Assembly: GCA_958295665.1 (NCBI GenBank) | Contig: OY282558.1 | Span: forward strand, 44,454,389 to 44,518,388 | Direction: 5' to 3' | DNA length: 64,000 nucleotides | From: Tipula vernalis | Taxonomy: Eukaryota > Arthropoda > Insecta > Diptera > Tipulidae | Shown: positions 34,601 through 46,103 of the stretch, piece after piece | How the letters are laid out: every line of letters begins with the position of its first letter | Position numbering within the stretch: the first letter of the stretch is position 1 | Notes under the pieces: model-generated | The model's input: the letters and a program-made list of their open reading frames with translations, nothing else | Told to the model about the DNA's origin: nothing | The model's database searches: none | Made by a program: the position numbers and the translations under genes

Positions 34601-34997
34601 ATCTTAAAGACACCCACTAAGGAATTATTGCAATTTGGAAGGCGAATTGACCGTTGAATAATATTTCTTCGAAAAGTTTAATATTACCTCGGAAAACAGT
34701 TTATCAAAATGTATTTACGGTTTTTTGTGAAAATACCCCACATAATGGTAGACCATGTTGCCGCCTTGCTGCTCAATTATTCAAATCTGTCCTTGTAGAA
34801 AATTTCGATCAAAACTATCAATATTTGTGAGAATGGGAGACAAAGCAAAAAAATTATAAAAATGTATGACCAGAAGGACGGAAAGAAGGTTAATCAAAAT
34901 AAAAAGAATCAAATATTATAACATATTCGGGACCACCTGGCTCCTTAGCATCTGTTAGAAGCAATCCCCTGTAATTTCCGCAATTTTGTCAAAATAT

Positions 34998-35359
34998 TGT
35001 TACGTTTTTGCCTTGTCACTTAAGGTTCGTATCACTGGATTGTGAATAATATAAAATCAATTTAATTTATCTCCAACGAATTTATTTATTTCACAAAATT
35101 TATTTCAACACATTTTATCAATAAAAATTCACAAAATCACTTTATATAAATTATTCTCAAATTTTACTGATCACTTTTACTTTTTATTTCCACTACAACC
35201 ATTTTTAAATTACTTTTTAATTTCTTTTAATCTTTACACTATCGCTTACCAAATATTACTAATAATCTTAATTTATTCCCATAATTTCTGTTTTAGTACA
35301 GTAAAACATTGAGCTACTAATTTAACTTATTCTATCACACCCTAGGTGTCACCGTCACA
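34998..35359 (-). mobile_element. LTR of the TGTGACGGTGACACC family, left arm of palindrome
   Basis: Inverse of the family LTR: starts tgttacgtttttgcc and ends ggtgtcaccgtcaca. It lacks about 110 bp compared with its partner. Confidence 0.9.
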
Positions 35360-35368
35360 GTACTATAT

Positions 35369-35840
35369 TGTGACGGTGACACCTAGCGTGTGATAGAATA
35401 AGTTAAACTAATAGCTCAATGTTTTACTGTACTAAATGGAATTTTCCATGATAAAACAGTTCTAAATGTTTCTACACTATTAGTACTGGAAAAGTCATGA
35501 ACTTTCGAGAAGTTTGGTTTGTGTATATAAAAAGGCGAACAAGATTATTAGTATTTGAAAACTTGTAAAATTATCAGTAGTATTTGGAAAGCGACAGTGT
35601 GAAGATTAAAAAGGAATTAAAAAGTATTTAAAAAGTGTTTTAGTGGAAATAAAAATTATAAGTGTACATTAAAATTTGAGAATAATTTGTATAAAGTGAT
35701 TTTGTGAATTTTTATTAATAAACTGTGTTGTAATAATTTTTGTGTGACATAAATAAATTCGTTGGAGATAAATTGAATTGATTTTGTTTTATTTACAATC
35801 CAGTGGTACGAACCATGAGTGTCAAGGCAAAAACGTAACA
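35369..35840 (+). mobile_element. LTR of the TGTGACGGTGACACC family, right arm of palindrome
   Basis: 472 bp from tgtgacggtgacacc to aaaacgtaaca, flanked by the direct 4-mer ATAT on both sides (35365-35368 and 35841-35844), as expected for a genuine solo-LTR insertion of this family. Contains TATA-like gtatataaaaagg near 35523. Confidence 0.9.
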
Positions 35841-35952
35841 ATATTTTGACAAAATTGCGGGAAAATCAGGGGATTGATTCTTACACTTGCTAAGGAGGCA
35901 GGTGGTCCCGAATCTGTTATAAGATTTGATTCTTTTTATTTTGATTAAACCT

Positions 35953-38464
35953 AGTATATTTATGAACGTTCAATATGAATTAGAATGAAATATGCCAATT
36001 TCCAGAACGACCGTTATAAATTGGTTTTTGTAACACATTTTCACAAATGCGGAGCAAAAATGTTTATATCGAATTGGCACGATGGTATACAATTCTTGGT
36101 AATCAATTTCCCAGAATAATTTGTATTTTTTTTTATCACCTTCGTCACGCCGATAAGACAGAAGATACCCATAAAATACACTCCATTGGATACTATCATT
36201 CTATAAATTATACTTGAAAAGTACGAGACGAGGAAGGAAATTAAATGAAAGAGGAAATTAATTCTATATAAAATAAAAATTAGCCTCATAATGAGTTAGT
36301 TATATAAAAAATACGAATAAATTTCACCTTATTTGCTTGACTTTTTGGGGGTGTAAACCACCCTATTTTCAGTAAACACAAGACGAAATTGCTGTTGTGT
36401 ATATACGTATGAATTAATAAGATGACTAATTTATCTCGTGAGACATCTACAATTTTTTCCAGCTCTTTAGATACCAATTTCGTTTCTCTCTCTCTCTTTC
36501 TCTCTAGGCTTTCATTATATTTGGTCGTCTATGTCGCTTCCTCTTAATAATTACGTTGTTTTGCATTTAAAAATCCTAAAATAATTTTAAAGTAAATATG
36601 TGTATAAAACGAAAATGTTCCCCATTGGAAAACCTTCTGTGTTGTTACGCTTTTCATCGTCTTATAGAGAGAGAGAGAGAGAAAAAAAAAAAACGTGAAG
36701 TGTTAAAATGTGACCTCGAAACACAAGAAAAAATTTAGCGCTGGAGATAAATTATATTTCGTGTCACGTATACCGCATACCAGATATATGTACATGTTTA
36801 TGTATTTGTATGTTGTTTTTCTAATGATTTAGACATTTTTCATTTCTTCTCGAGAAAATGACATCATATTCTCTTGATTAAGATATGATTTTATTATATT
36901 TTGTAATTTAATAATCATCACCGTTATATAGTAGATTTGTTATGTGTATGTTTGGTAAAAGTGTGTTTGCTTTTACAGAGAGGTGGTGTGCGTGGATGGT
37001 GAGGTTTTGATTAAAATCTAATAAATTAGATTTTTGTGTGTTATGGTTGTTTAGTCTGAGAAATTTAATTAAGTTTTGTATTTTGCCGTTTTAGGTCATA
37101 AAAATTATTTTTACTCAAATCAATTCAAGGTATTATATTCCACAGACAAACATCGCATTCGAATTTTTTATTGTGTACACGAATATACCAAATCTCGCAC
37201 CTTTATGGATGCTTATGTTTGACCCAAATATTAGTGCAGATTTCCAACTTTGACATTTTGTTTAGATACAACTAAGCCTCTCTACGAAATTTCGATACGA
37301 AATTCATTGGGGTATATTGATGTTAGATCCTTTTGCGTTCGAGTAATAAAAAAAAATAGGATCCGTTATTTATTGTCTTCTTGGTTGGTCGTATTTTTAT
37401 TTTCAGTGTCCTATGATGATTTGTAGAATTGATCCATTATCATTAAAAAAATACACTAAACAGAAGAAATATATATAGCAAGAAAATTGGATAATTTCTT
37501 GTGCCGAGATAAGAAACAAAAAGGGAAAATTTTATCACACAAAACATTTATATTAAACGGTTTAGAAGAGATAGATGTTTTCAAAATTGAATTTTTTTTT
37601 TTTTTTATTATATTTTGGTTTCTCGGAGATATAAACGGAAAATTAAATCAATTGGAAAAATGTATTCTTTTCATTGCGGAATAACAATAGATTGGAATTT
37701 TTTGGGGGGTAATTATTATCAATCCGATGCGATAACACAACCATTCACATACACAAAACATCGATTCGAAAAGTTCATTTAATTATCTCAATTTTTATGT
37801 GCTTTTATTTTTCGGTTGTTACAATAGATAGACCATTTTTTATGGTTGTCATTAGACCAAATATTGATCTTTAAACGATTTGTTTACTGTGTTATATTGA
37901 CTTATTGCTATTATTTGTATAGGGGTTATTGGTGTGTCCGCACACATAAAATCTAAATGTCTTTCATACAATATATATTTATATTATCTAAAATGTATTC
38001 GTCATCCATGAAAATTATAAGGTTTTCATGTTGAAGCTATCTAAAATGAGTTTAGTTATATGTTTTGGGCCCAAAGCAAAAAATAATTTTCATATTCGAA
38101 ATAGATCAAATTTAATAATAGTTAGGGGTTCGATGAAAAAATTGGACAGTCGAATGAATTACAATTTTTATTCAGATCCAATCAAATTCAGAAAGGCGCA
38201 GGAGTTATGAAAATCCATATATGCGTTGATTACAAGTCCTGGATGTTGAAGAATATTACTGTTATCAGAATGATTTCTAAAGTCTTGAATGGGGGCCATT
38301 ACAAAAGTACCTAGTGAAAATAGTGAATTGAAAGACCAATAATTTTTCCCTTATTTGTCGTTAGTTTATATAATTATTGATAGTACCTAATTAATGATAC
38401 AAGTTTTAGCTTTTTGTTTGTTTGTTTCATACCACGAATAATTGTTTCCTCCAACTCATTGGAA
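35953..38464. other. AT-rich non-coding stretch with CT/GA microsatellites
   Basis: A (TC)n tract lies near 36485-36506 and a (GA)n run near 36666-36682. A T-run lies near 37588-37604. No coding sequence is supported, and the frames at 36041, 36286, 37487 and 38028 have no recognisable family. Intronic or intergenic. Confidence 0.4.
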
Positions 38465-40030
38465 CTATTTTGAGCTGTTAACAAAGCGCTGGATACTCCT
38501 GACGTCCATCCTACAGAGGTGCGTCAGGTATTTGAAGAAGGGTGCCTCTAGAAACATTAGTCTGTTTCTTGCCAGACGAGGGCAGGTGCAAAGAAGATGA
38601 AGTACTATATCTTCCTCCTCTTCGTCCTCGCAACTACGACAGTAGTCATGTGAGAAGATACCAAGTCTACTCGCATGCCTCCCTATGAGACAGTGCTCCG
38701 TATTCACTCCAACAACCACACTGATCTGACTTCGCGTCCAACTTTGGTCAGACCTGCCGAGTTATTATACAAGAGGTGATACTTGACCATCTGTCATTCG
38801 TCAGCTTGCTAGCTTCTTCTTGAGGCATTTCAATATCCTTTCTGTTTTTTGAGATGTGGTCCCTTGTACCATGTCGAGCCAGTTCATCGGCGTCTTTATT
38901 CGCTGTACTTATGAAATGTCCTGGCACCCATAAAATATGGATGTTGAACTGATCTGCCATCTCGTTAAGAAATGAGAGACAATTCTAGACTACTTTCGAC
39001 GTGAGGAGGTATGATGCAAACCGTGCAAAATCGTTTTGAACAATCAGCGAAGAAGTTTATAACTCCTGGTTCCAAAACTGCACCCATCACCTAGTCCTCC
39101 TTCGATGGGATCCTAGTCCGGAACGTTGTGTTCTTGGAAATTTGTTTGTTGCACAAAATAGATGAGTGCCCTGTATTGTTGCAAGTCCACATTAAGATGG
39201 ATTTCAGCCGTATGGCAGTACAAGCTGCCAATTGTTTCCCCAAGATATCTAGAGGAGTCAAAAATAGTAGAGTCTTTAGTGCCTGAGTGGATGTGCTCCT
39301 CAATGCACTACTGATCCACAAATAGATTGTTCTCTGAACTTTTATCAACAGCTTTTGGTTGACAGTTTTGTCCAGAGCAGGCCACCAGACTATTACTCCA
39401 CACGAGAGTATGGGTCTGACTACTGCGGTATAAAGCCAATGTACGATGCTGGGCTTCAGCCCCATCCTTTCTCAATGGCATTTTGCAAGAGTATAGCGCT
39501 ACCGTAGCTTTCTTTACCCTTCCCAGAATATAAGGTTTCCAATTTAATTTGCTATCCAAAACGAGACTCAGAAACTTCGCTTCAACTGTAAAAATCAAGC
39601 TGAACCTATTTAAAGTGCGAGGATCGATATGAGAGAGTTTATATTTCCTAGAGAAGAGAACCAATTCGGTTTTGTGTGGGTTCACATTCAACCCACAGCC
39701 ATTGACCCATAATGAAATAGTGCCCAGGGCATTTTGCATAAGCTCACTAAGGGTGCCGGAATATTTACCACGCACATCATTAGCAACATCATCCGCATAG
39801 GCAACCACCTTGAAGCCACCGTCCTCCAGTTTCAGCAACAGGTTATTTATGACCAAGTTCCAAAGTAAAGGGGACAGTACGCCACCCTGTAGTGTACCTC
39901 TGCTTGCAAATCTTATAACGGAGGATTCCTCAAAACTAGCATATATGATCCTGCCTCATAGCATTTGATCTATCCGGTCCTTGAGTGATTCATCGACTCC
40001 CAGTGTAACACCATTAGTATAGTGACCAAG
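38465..40030 (-). pseudogene. R1-like LINE ORF2, RT C-terminal part and RNase H-like end
   Basis: On the minus strand the RT continues from GTLQGGVLSP-type sequence (about 39890) through VVAYADD (about 39788-39799), GLNVNPHKTELVLF and FLSLVLDSKLNW, then KPSIVHWLYTAVVRPIL and VQRTIYLWISSALRSTST. RNase H-type IHILWVPGHFISTANKDADELAR and a final zinc-binding CRSCEDEEEEDIVLHLLCTC follow, all typical of R1/LOA-type LINEs. Frames break near 39310, 39090 and 38750. The upstream half is at 41590-42727, across a later insertion. Confidence 0.85.
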
Positions 40031-41589
40031 GTGCACGATAAAAAAAAAATATTGAAATTGTTCATGGACGCGACGAGGGTTTTGCCAAGCTCAGTCTGGT
40101 GGAGGAATTATGGTCGTGGAAAAAAAAACCCATCGCAGCTCCATCTTATACAATTAAGTTAACGAGAAAAAAAATCATACTGTCACTAGAATCACTCCGG
40201 GATCACATCACAACGCCAATTGCTCAAAGCTTACTGGAACATAATCTCAACCTACATAGAGGCCCATGGATATACACACATAGCGTCTATCTGTATATAC
40301 CCACAGTATGTAAGTCACCCGCACAAAAGAAAACTACACGTATGTATATATATATTATATATGAAAGGAAAAAAAAAATAAAAATTTGTTACCGGTTATA
40401 TTAGAACCTCCTGCATTCAAGCAGGAACCACATCAACCACAAGAGAATGTCTCCAACCGATCCTTACAGGAACAACCGCCGCCACGTGTGATAATATGTG
40501 CTACAGGAATAACCGCCGCCACGTGTGATAATATATAATTTTACTGGAACAACCGCCGCCACGTGTGATAATATATAATTTTACTGGAACAACCGCCGCC
40601 ACGTGTAATAATATGTGCTACAGGAACACCCGCCGCCACGTGTGATAATATATAATTTTACTGGAACAACCGCCGCCACGTGTGATAATATGTGTTACAG
40701 GAACACCCGCCGCCACGTGTGATAATATATAATTTTACTGGAACAACCGCCGCCACGTGTGATAATATGTGCTACAGGAACACCCGCCGCCACGTGTGAT
40801 AATATATAATTTTACTGGAACAACCGCCGCCACGTGTGATAATATGTGCTACGGGAACACCCGCCGCCACGTGTGATAATATATAAAGCTACTGGAACAA
40901 CCGCCGCCACGTGTGATACTATATGCTACTGGAACAACCGCCGCCACGTGTGATAATATATAATTTAACTGGAACAACCGCCGTTTTCAATTCACTTCAC
41001 TAACCATCAACAAAACTAAAACCCGCAACACTTATAACGTCCATAAGTTAATGCCTCACAAAACAAAAAAAATAGAACTATGGCGCCTTTAAATATGGCG
41101 ACCATTTCGTCCTTACTCTCAACACCACACCACCTGTGTACTGATGCACTCCACCAAAACCAAAACAAAATATTAGGTTAACTGTATTTAATTTCAGATT
41201 TTTATTACATAACAATAAAATAAATGTAATTTTAATGTTTTTTTTTTCTATCAAAAAAAAAACAAAACGCACGGTATATATATGCATATATGTATATATA
41301 TCTTTAAAAAAAAAAAACTTCGAAGCGATACAAAAAAAAAAATTATCAATATATTTTTTTTTCTTCTTCTTTTCGAAATCACCTCCTTTGTAACTCATCA
41401 CCGACTGCCTCAAAAAAAAAATTTTCGAACCAAAAAACAAAAGCAACAAAAAAAAATCAAAAAAGAAAAAATGAAAACATTTTGACCCACGTAGTACTAC
41501 TACCTATTCAACATATTTTTTTTTTTGTTTCTTTCTCTTTTTGTTCGTTTCACCCACCAAGCCGTTCATAAGGAAAACATTTTTTAGAA
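40031..41589. mobile_element. Insertion of unknown type inside the R1-like LINE
   Basis: LINE RT sequence stops near 40030 and resumes near 41590, so about 1.5 kb was inserted, or replaced a short RT segment. It contains A-rich patches, a CACGTG-bearing minisatellite (40466-40983), TA-rich simple sequence at 41273-41304, and long A/T runs to about 41525. No coding domain or terminal repeats were recognised. Exact ends and target duplication could not be fixed by eye. Confidence 0.55.
40466..40983. repeat. Alternating 37/40-bp minisatellite with CACGTG in every full unit
   Basis: Thirteen units contain ccgccgccacgtgt, with a fourteenth partial unit. The CACGTG starts are at 40483, 40520, 40560, 40600, 40637, 40677, 40714, 40754, 40791, 40831, 40868, 40908 and 40945. 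The spacing is 37, 40, 40 and then strictly 37, 40 alternating, so the true higher-order unit is 77 bp. The 37-mer carries gataatatgtgctacagg and the 40-mer gataatatataattttactg. Confidence 0.95.
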
Positions 41590-42727
41590 CTAAAAATTGT
41601 TTCACCAGATCTGAAAGTGCCCGAGTTATAGCCTCTGGAAGCACATTGTTAAAGGCCCCTTCAATATCCAAGAAGGTTACCATTAGGTAGTCTCTATATT
41701 CTAAAGATTTTTCAATGAAATATACAAGAGAATGAAGAGCAGTCTCTACAGATCTCCCCTTGCAATAGGCATGTCGAGATTTTCACAGCTTTTCCGACAA
41801 AATCGTGCCTCTAATATGAGCTTCTATTTGTCTTTCCAGTATTTTAAAAAGGAAGGAAGACAAGATCGTCTAAGGTCTTTGGGATTGCAGTGTGAGCGTT
41901 TTCCTGCCTTAGGTATGAAAACAACCTTCACTTCTGTCCATTTACTAGGAATGTGACATAGTTCTAGGCTGCCTTTAAAAATTACCTCTAACCAGGAAAT
42001 TGTTAGATCCGTAGTTTGTTGAATATCCGCAGGGATAATACCATCGAATCTAGGCAACTTATATGGTTTAAAACTGTTTATCGCCCACAGGATCTTTTTT
42101 TCTGCTAATAATTTGGCCTATGAGGCTACTAGCCCTTTTACCTACTGATGTGCTAGGTACAGATTCGGAACAACCAGGAAAATGAGTCTCCATCAGAAGT
42201 TCCAGCGATTCCGCACTATTTGTGGTCCATGTCCCATCCGGCCGTTGAAGATAACTTGGGATGGAAGGACCAGTTGCTTGTACTTTGCGTAGCCTATAGT
42301 CTCCAAAAGCTGTTCTTGGCACTTCACAATTGATATTTGTAAATTTTGAGGACTTCCTTATAGGAATCCCAGTCTACAGCAGCTTTTATTTTCCGTGCTC
42401 TTTTGAAGAGTCTTTTGCATTTTCGACGTGTTTGTTGAATCTCCTTGGACCATCAGGGTGATCGAGATTTACCCCTAGGTCTGCTAAGGGGACTAGAGCC
42501 CAGTATCGCTTCATTAAAAGCACTGGACAACTCGTCCACCAAGCCATCGAGCTCTTGCGCAGTTTTTTGGAGGTTTTGGCACCGGAACTGGTAGTGAATT
42601 ACCCAGAATAGTTCTAAAGTTATCCCAGTTGGTTTTCCTCCTTTTTCTGTAGATTGGACTTTTTGGAGAAGTCAAGTCCATTTCAAATTGAAGATAACAA
42701 TGATCAGAAAAGGTGGTCCTCTGACAC
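41590..42727 (-). pseudogene. R1-like LINE ORF2, endonuclease end and RT N-terminal part
   Basis: Starting at about 42727 the minus strand encodes the last endonuclease motif (FSDHCYLQFEMD), then a linker (QRPDGTWTTNSAESLELLME, ETHFPGC), the RT start (MPRFDGIIPADIQQT, HIPSKWTEVKVVFIPKAGK) and FLDIEGAFNNVLPEAI near 41650. Frames break at about 42320, 42060, 41830 and 41760. The copy is 5'-truncated within the endonuclease and lacks ORF1. It continues at 40030 and below. Confidence 0.85.
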
Positions 42728-42879
42728 TCTCCAGTTCAATAGACTAATCGTCAAAAAGCTTGAGACAAGAGTTTTTTGTTTACTAAATTACAGTTTTATT
42801 TGATTATCGCAAAATGAACGTTCTTAAGAAGCGACGTTCTTTGTTAAAATCGAAGCTATCGAAGCATCTACACGAAAGC

Positions 42880-45680
42880 GACATAATAGCCCTTCTATTT
42901 TCGACCATCAACGTTACCATCTGCTAACACCGTAACATCTTCAACCAACATATCGTTAAATGCTTCATCATCAACGAGTACCGTCCATCACCATAAATTT
43001 CCCAACCGATCTCACAATCAACTTCAATATAGAAATACCAAAAACCTGCCTAAACCCAACATAAATCAAATCTAAGGAAACCAAATGTTACCTTATATCA
43101 ATAGAGAAGCACTAGTAACAAAGCAACACAATAACATTACCTTACAATCATGTCCTGTACTCTTAGACTCAGGTTTACAGGCATCTTTTGTCACCGAGAA
43201 CTGCATCAAATGTTTAGCCTTACCTAGATACAAGACAAACATTGCAATCAAGGATGTTGGCTCGTCTACAAGGAGAACCACGAGAGAAGCAACGATTCTT
43301 GAAATCTCACCTAGATTTGACTCCAGCCCAAAAATTTCGATAAACGCTTTATACTACCAATAGTACCCGCAACAATGTTGTCGACAAAGATAAAATCAGA
43401 ATGTTGAGAACACCTAAAATTGCTGTGTTTAGCAGATCTTACGTTTTTTAAACCAACCTAAAGAATTACCTTCAACCAAACATTTGACCGAAGAAAGGCT
43501 GTGTGAAGACCACTTTGCTGCAACCCACCAACGTACGAAAGAAGACAAATTCATACTTAAATTGTCTTTTAATCAACCCAGAAAGCCGTTGCGAAATACC
43601 AGAGATGGCTGTCAGGCGACTGATTCCACTGGAAACCAAATTCAGTAAATATCCCGACCTCAAAATGAATATACGGTATTTATGCGTGAATATATCAAGG
43701 ACACATGGACCGCATAAATCCAACCGCCGAGATCAACGACCCAAACACCTCATTTTACCTTGCCATATCGCATGCTGCAAGCAAAATATGACTTAATGAT
43801 AATCTTTTGTAGGACCTTCCATTCAAGATAGTCTGTTCCAAATTCAAATAAGATTTAGAAAGCATTCAATTATATTCATAAGCGACATAGAAAAAATGTA
43901 CTGCCAAATACTATTAGCACGAGAAGATACCGATTTCCAACGAATCGTTTGGCGTGAAACTCCAGAGTTACCAATCGAGGATTACATTCTTTTAACTGTT
44001 ACTTATACGGTATAGCTTCCACACCGTATTTGGCCACATCAGAATCACCGTATTTGGCCACATCAGCCGGCTACCACCTGAGAATATGGTCTTCGAACTG
44101 TCCGTTGTTGCTTACATCTATACCGGAAAGTTGCCAAGAATTATCACCGATGGAGATTGCTGAGAGAACACGGTCAATCAAGTTATTAAAGGGTAAAGTT
44201 TTAAAGTTACAGCAAGTTCAAATCTAACCAACAGCAAACGAGAGATATTTCCCGAGGCATCTTCGGAACATATCAAAATCATATAATTAAATAAATAGAA
44301 TTCTGTCTATTAGTCGGTTTCGTTGAATTACTGTTCGTAAATACTAATATACTTCTCGTGTTAATCGAAACACACTTAAAATGGTCTAATCACCGGTAGC
44401 ATATTAGATAATACATGAACTAATTAATATTCAACAAAAAAATTAATAAAGTAAAAATTATCGTACACAGAAATAGAGCTGGGTGAATATTGTGAAGAAG
44501 AAAAATTGTAAGAGAATTCATCTGTATTAGTACGATTCGCTAGTGCTTAACGCACAGCACATTCTGTATATATAGAATGTAAATTGTGGTATAATTAGTC
44601 CAGTCGCCGCGGCCTGGTGAGAAGATTGACTTTTTCATAATCATAAGCTCATCAGATCGAAACTGAATTGAGTTCTCTTACAATCTTCGGAACATATCAA
44701 AATCATAGCATCTAAGATCTTGGATCTACTCGGTTGGTTGTCACCTCGCACTATAATGGTAAAATTCCTATTCCAATCGATCGGCTCTTACCCGTAATTC
44801 GTCATTTATTGCAGAACAGAAGCCAAAAATGGTAACATCCAAACCAATATAGTATGTTAAAAAAAATGGAATTATGCGTTGCATCCGAGATGTTGGAAAA
44901 GTTACGTGGCTAACCGGACGGCCGAAATTATAGAATCCACATCAAGAAACAACTGGTAATATGTACCAACCAAAGAAAACCCTGCAGATTGCACCTCACG
45001 AGGTGTTCTACCGTCGCAAGTACACAATTTTGATCTTTGCTGAAAAGGACCGACATGGCTTCGTGGAGACTCGAAATCCTGGCCCAGTAAAGGATACGCT
45101 AAATTTTCCAGATTTGTCCGAATCGTAAGCAATTTTTAAATAATGTCAGAAAGTCACGTAGAAATGAACCAAAATCCATCTTGTTATCCCCTGAAAATTA
45201 AGAAAGGGCTACCGAAATAATTTCGAAATGGGTTCAGGCTGACATCTTTAGTAGGCTAATTTCGTGTATATTAAAAATAAAAAACCTCTACCAAAGAATA
45301 GCATGATTATTTAATCAAAATAGTTGATTATTGCAGAAAATCACAGTGCGATAACAGATCCATCGTTGTATTCGCGTTGTATGCTCGCGTGAATTTAAAA
45401 TACATTTTTAACCAATCAGGAATCCCCTTTGCCGGCCCAATCTGGCTTCAGTCCATGGGAGGAAGGCGAAGTAAACCGAACAATAACAGTAAGGCAGTTC
45501 ACATCGAACTGGTTAGTGATCTGTCGATCAGCGCTGCTTATCGTTTGTCACGCCAAGTAACAGTCAATTTCCAATATTCCTTCTATAAAGCCTACAGACG
45601 GAGTACTATAAAAAACATCATAGTCATTTCAAACGACTTTTCTTGTCACGATATATTTTCAAGTGAGAAATAGCTGTGTT
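42880..45680 (+). pseudogene. BEL/Pao element 3, plus strand, strongly decayed
   Basis: Plus-strand order: protease (43085-43363; LLDSGLQASFVTENC around the active-site Asp), pre-RT (about 43460-43560; LTEERLCEDHFAATHQR), RT (about 43830-44030; ISDIEKMYCQILLAREDTDF and VTYGIASTPYLA), the post-RT segment (about 44715-44790; LLGWLSPRTIMVKF) and integrase (45377-45673; FAGPIWLQSMGGRRSK, KAVHIELVSDLS). The RT box with the catalytic Asp pair is missing where an insertion sits (44284-44682). There are many stops and frameshifts, and no LTRs were identified. A short tandem duplication ccgtatttggccacatcag occurs at 44022-44066. Confidence 0.75.
44259..44707. repeat. Insertion in BEL element 3 bounded by 25-bp direct repeats
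   Basis: The 25-mer beginning atcttcggaacatatc occurs at 44259-44283 and 44683-44707 and brackets about 400 bp foreign to BEL. Within it a 16-bp inverted repeat, attgtaagagaattca (44505-44520) against tgagttctcttacaat (44669-44684, one mismatch), delimits a 180-bp MITE-like unit. The phrase gatcgaaac (near 44655) fits a Pol III B-box, but no full tRNA-like structure is evident. Confidence 0.6.
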
Positions 45681-45857
45681 ACTGCTTGTAATATGGCGTG
45701 ACAAAGGACCCGACTACGGGAATTGGGGTATAAATGAAATGACAAGGTCTTGAACAGCTTTAATAGTAGCACACTATTTGAATTTGGTGCACTTTTTGAT
45801 TTTAATAAGTATACTATAGTTGAGGCCAATTAAAGATCGAAGTTAGTTATTTTCTTC

Positions 45858-46103
45858 TTACTGAGACATGTTACATGCGTATAAATGACTGTTTATTATT
45901 TTAAAGAAGTTCTCCACCACCAGGCAGCATATCTGGACAAGAACGATTACAAAACATTTTATGCACAACGTCTTAGTTTTTTTACTGTCATCACGAATAA
46001 CACGGCTGGCACAAATAATGCATCTATTATTCATTTCATCTGCACGTAATAGAAAATCAACTCCAAAATAATGTTTTGGGTAAGATAAAGCACAAACGTC
46101 CAC
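45858..46103 (-). pseudogene. Cys-rich ORF, possibly a piggyBac-type transposase C-terminus
   Basis: The minus-strand frame has CIICASRVIRDDSKKTKTLCIKC, a C-x2-C ... C-x2-C pattern like the zinc-binding domain that ends piggyBac transposases. The shifted continuation ends soon after, as in that family. No catalytic Asp residues or terminal repeats are seen nearby. It could equally be a fragment of another zinc-binding transposon protein or chance. Confidence 0.25.

Larger units (their letters stand above)
34887..35952. repeat. 1.07-kb palindrome with two head-to-head LTRs
   Basis: The outer 111 bp on each side (34887-34997 and 35841-35952) are inverted copies, for example aatattttgacaaaattgcg against its inverse. 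Inside them an LTR on the minus strand (34998-35359) faces an LTR on the plus strand (35369-35840) across a 9-bp centre. The left LTR is about 110 bp shorter, so the arms are not fully symmetrical. Confidence 0.95.

Noticed and set aside
36979..36998. 20-nt putative microexon with acceptor ttttacag and donor GTGAGG
   Set aside because: Chance splice-like motifs are frequent in this composition and no flanking exon can be identified.
38028..38210. 60-codon plus-strand frame
   Set aside because: No homology, no splice or start context, and ordinary for random AT-rich sequence.
40466..40983. CRISPR-like regularly spaced repeats
   Set aside because: The intervening sequences are themselves repeated and alternate between two forms. 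There are no unique spacers and the genome is eukaryotic.
41078..41449. 123-codon minus-strand frame rich in Phe and Lys
   Set aside because: Low-complexity translation of A/T runs in the unclassified insert.
44590..44682. tRNA-derived SINE head
   Set aside because: Only a B-box-like gatcgaaac is visible. No convincing A-box, cloverleaf or 3' tail.
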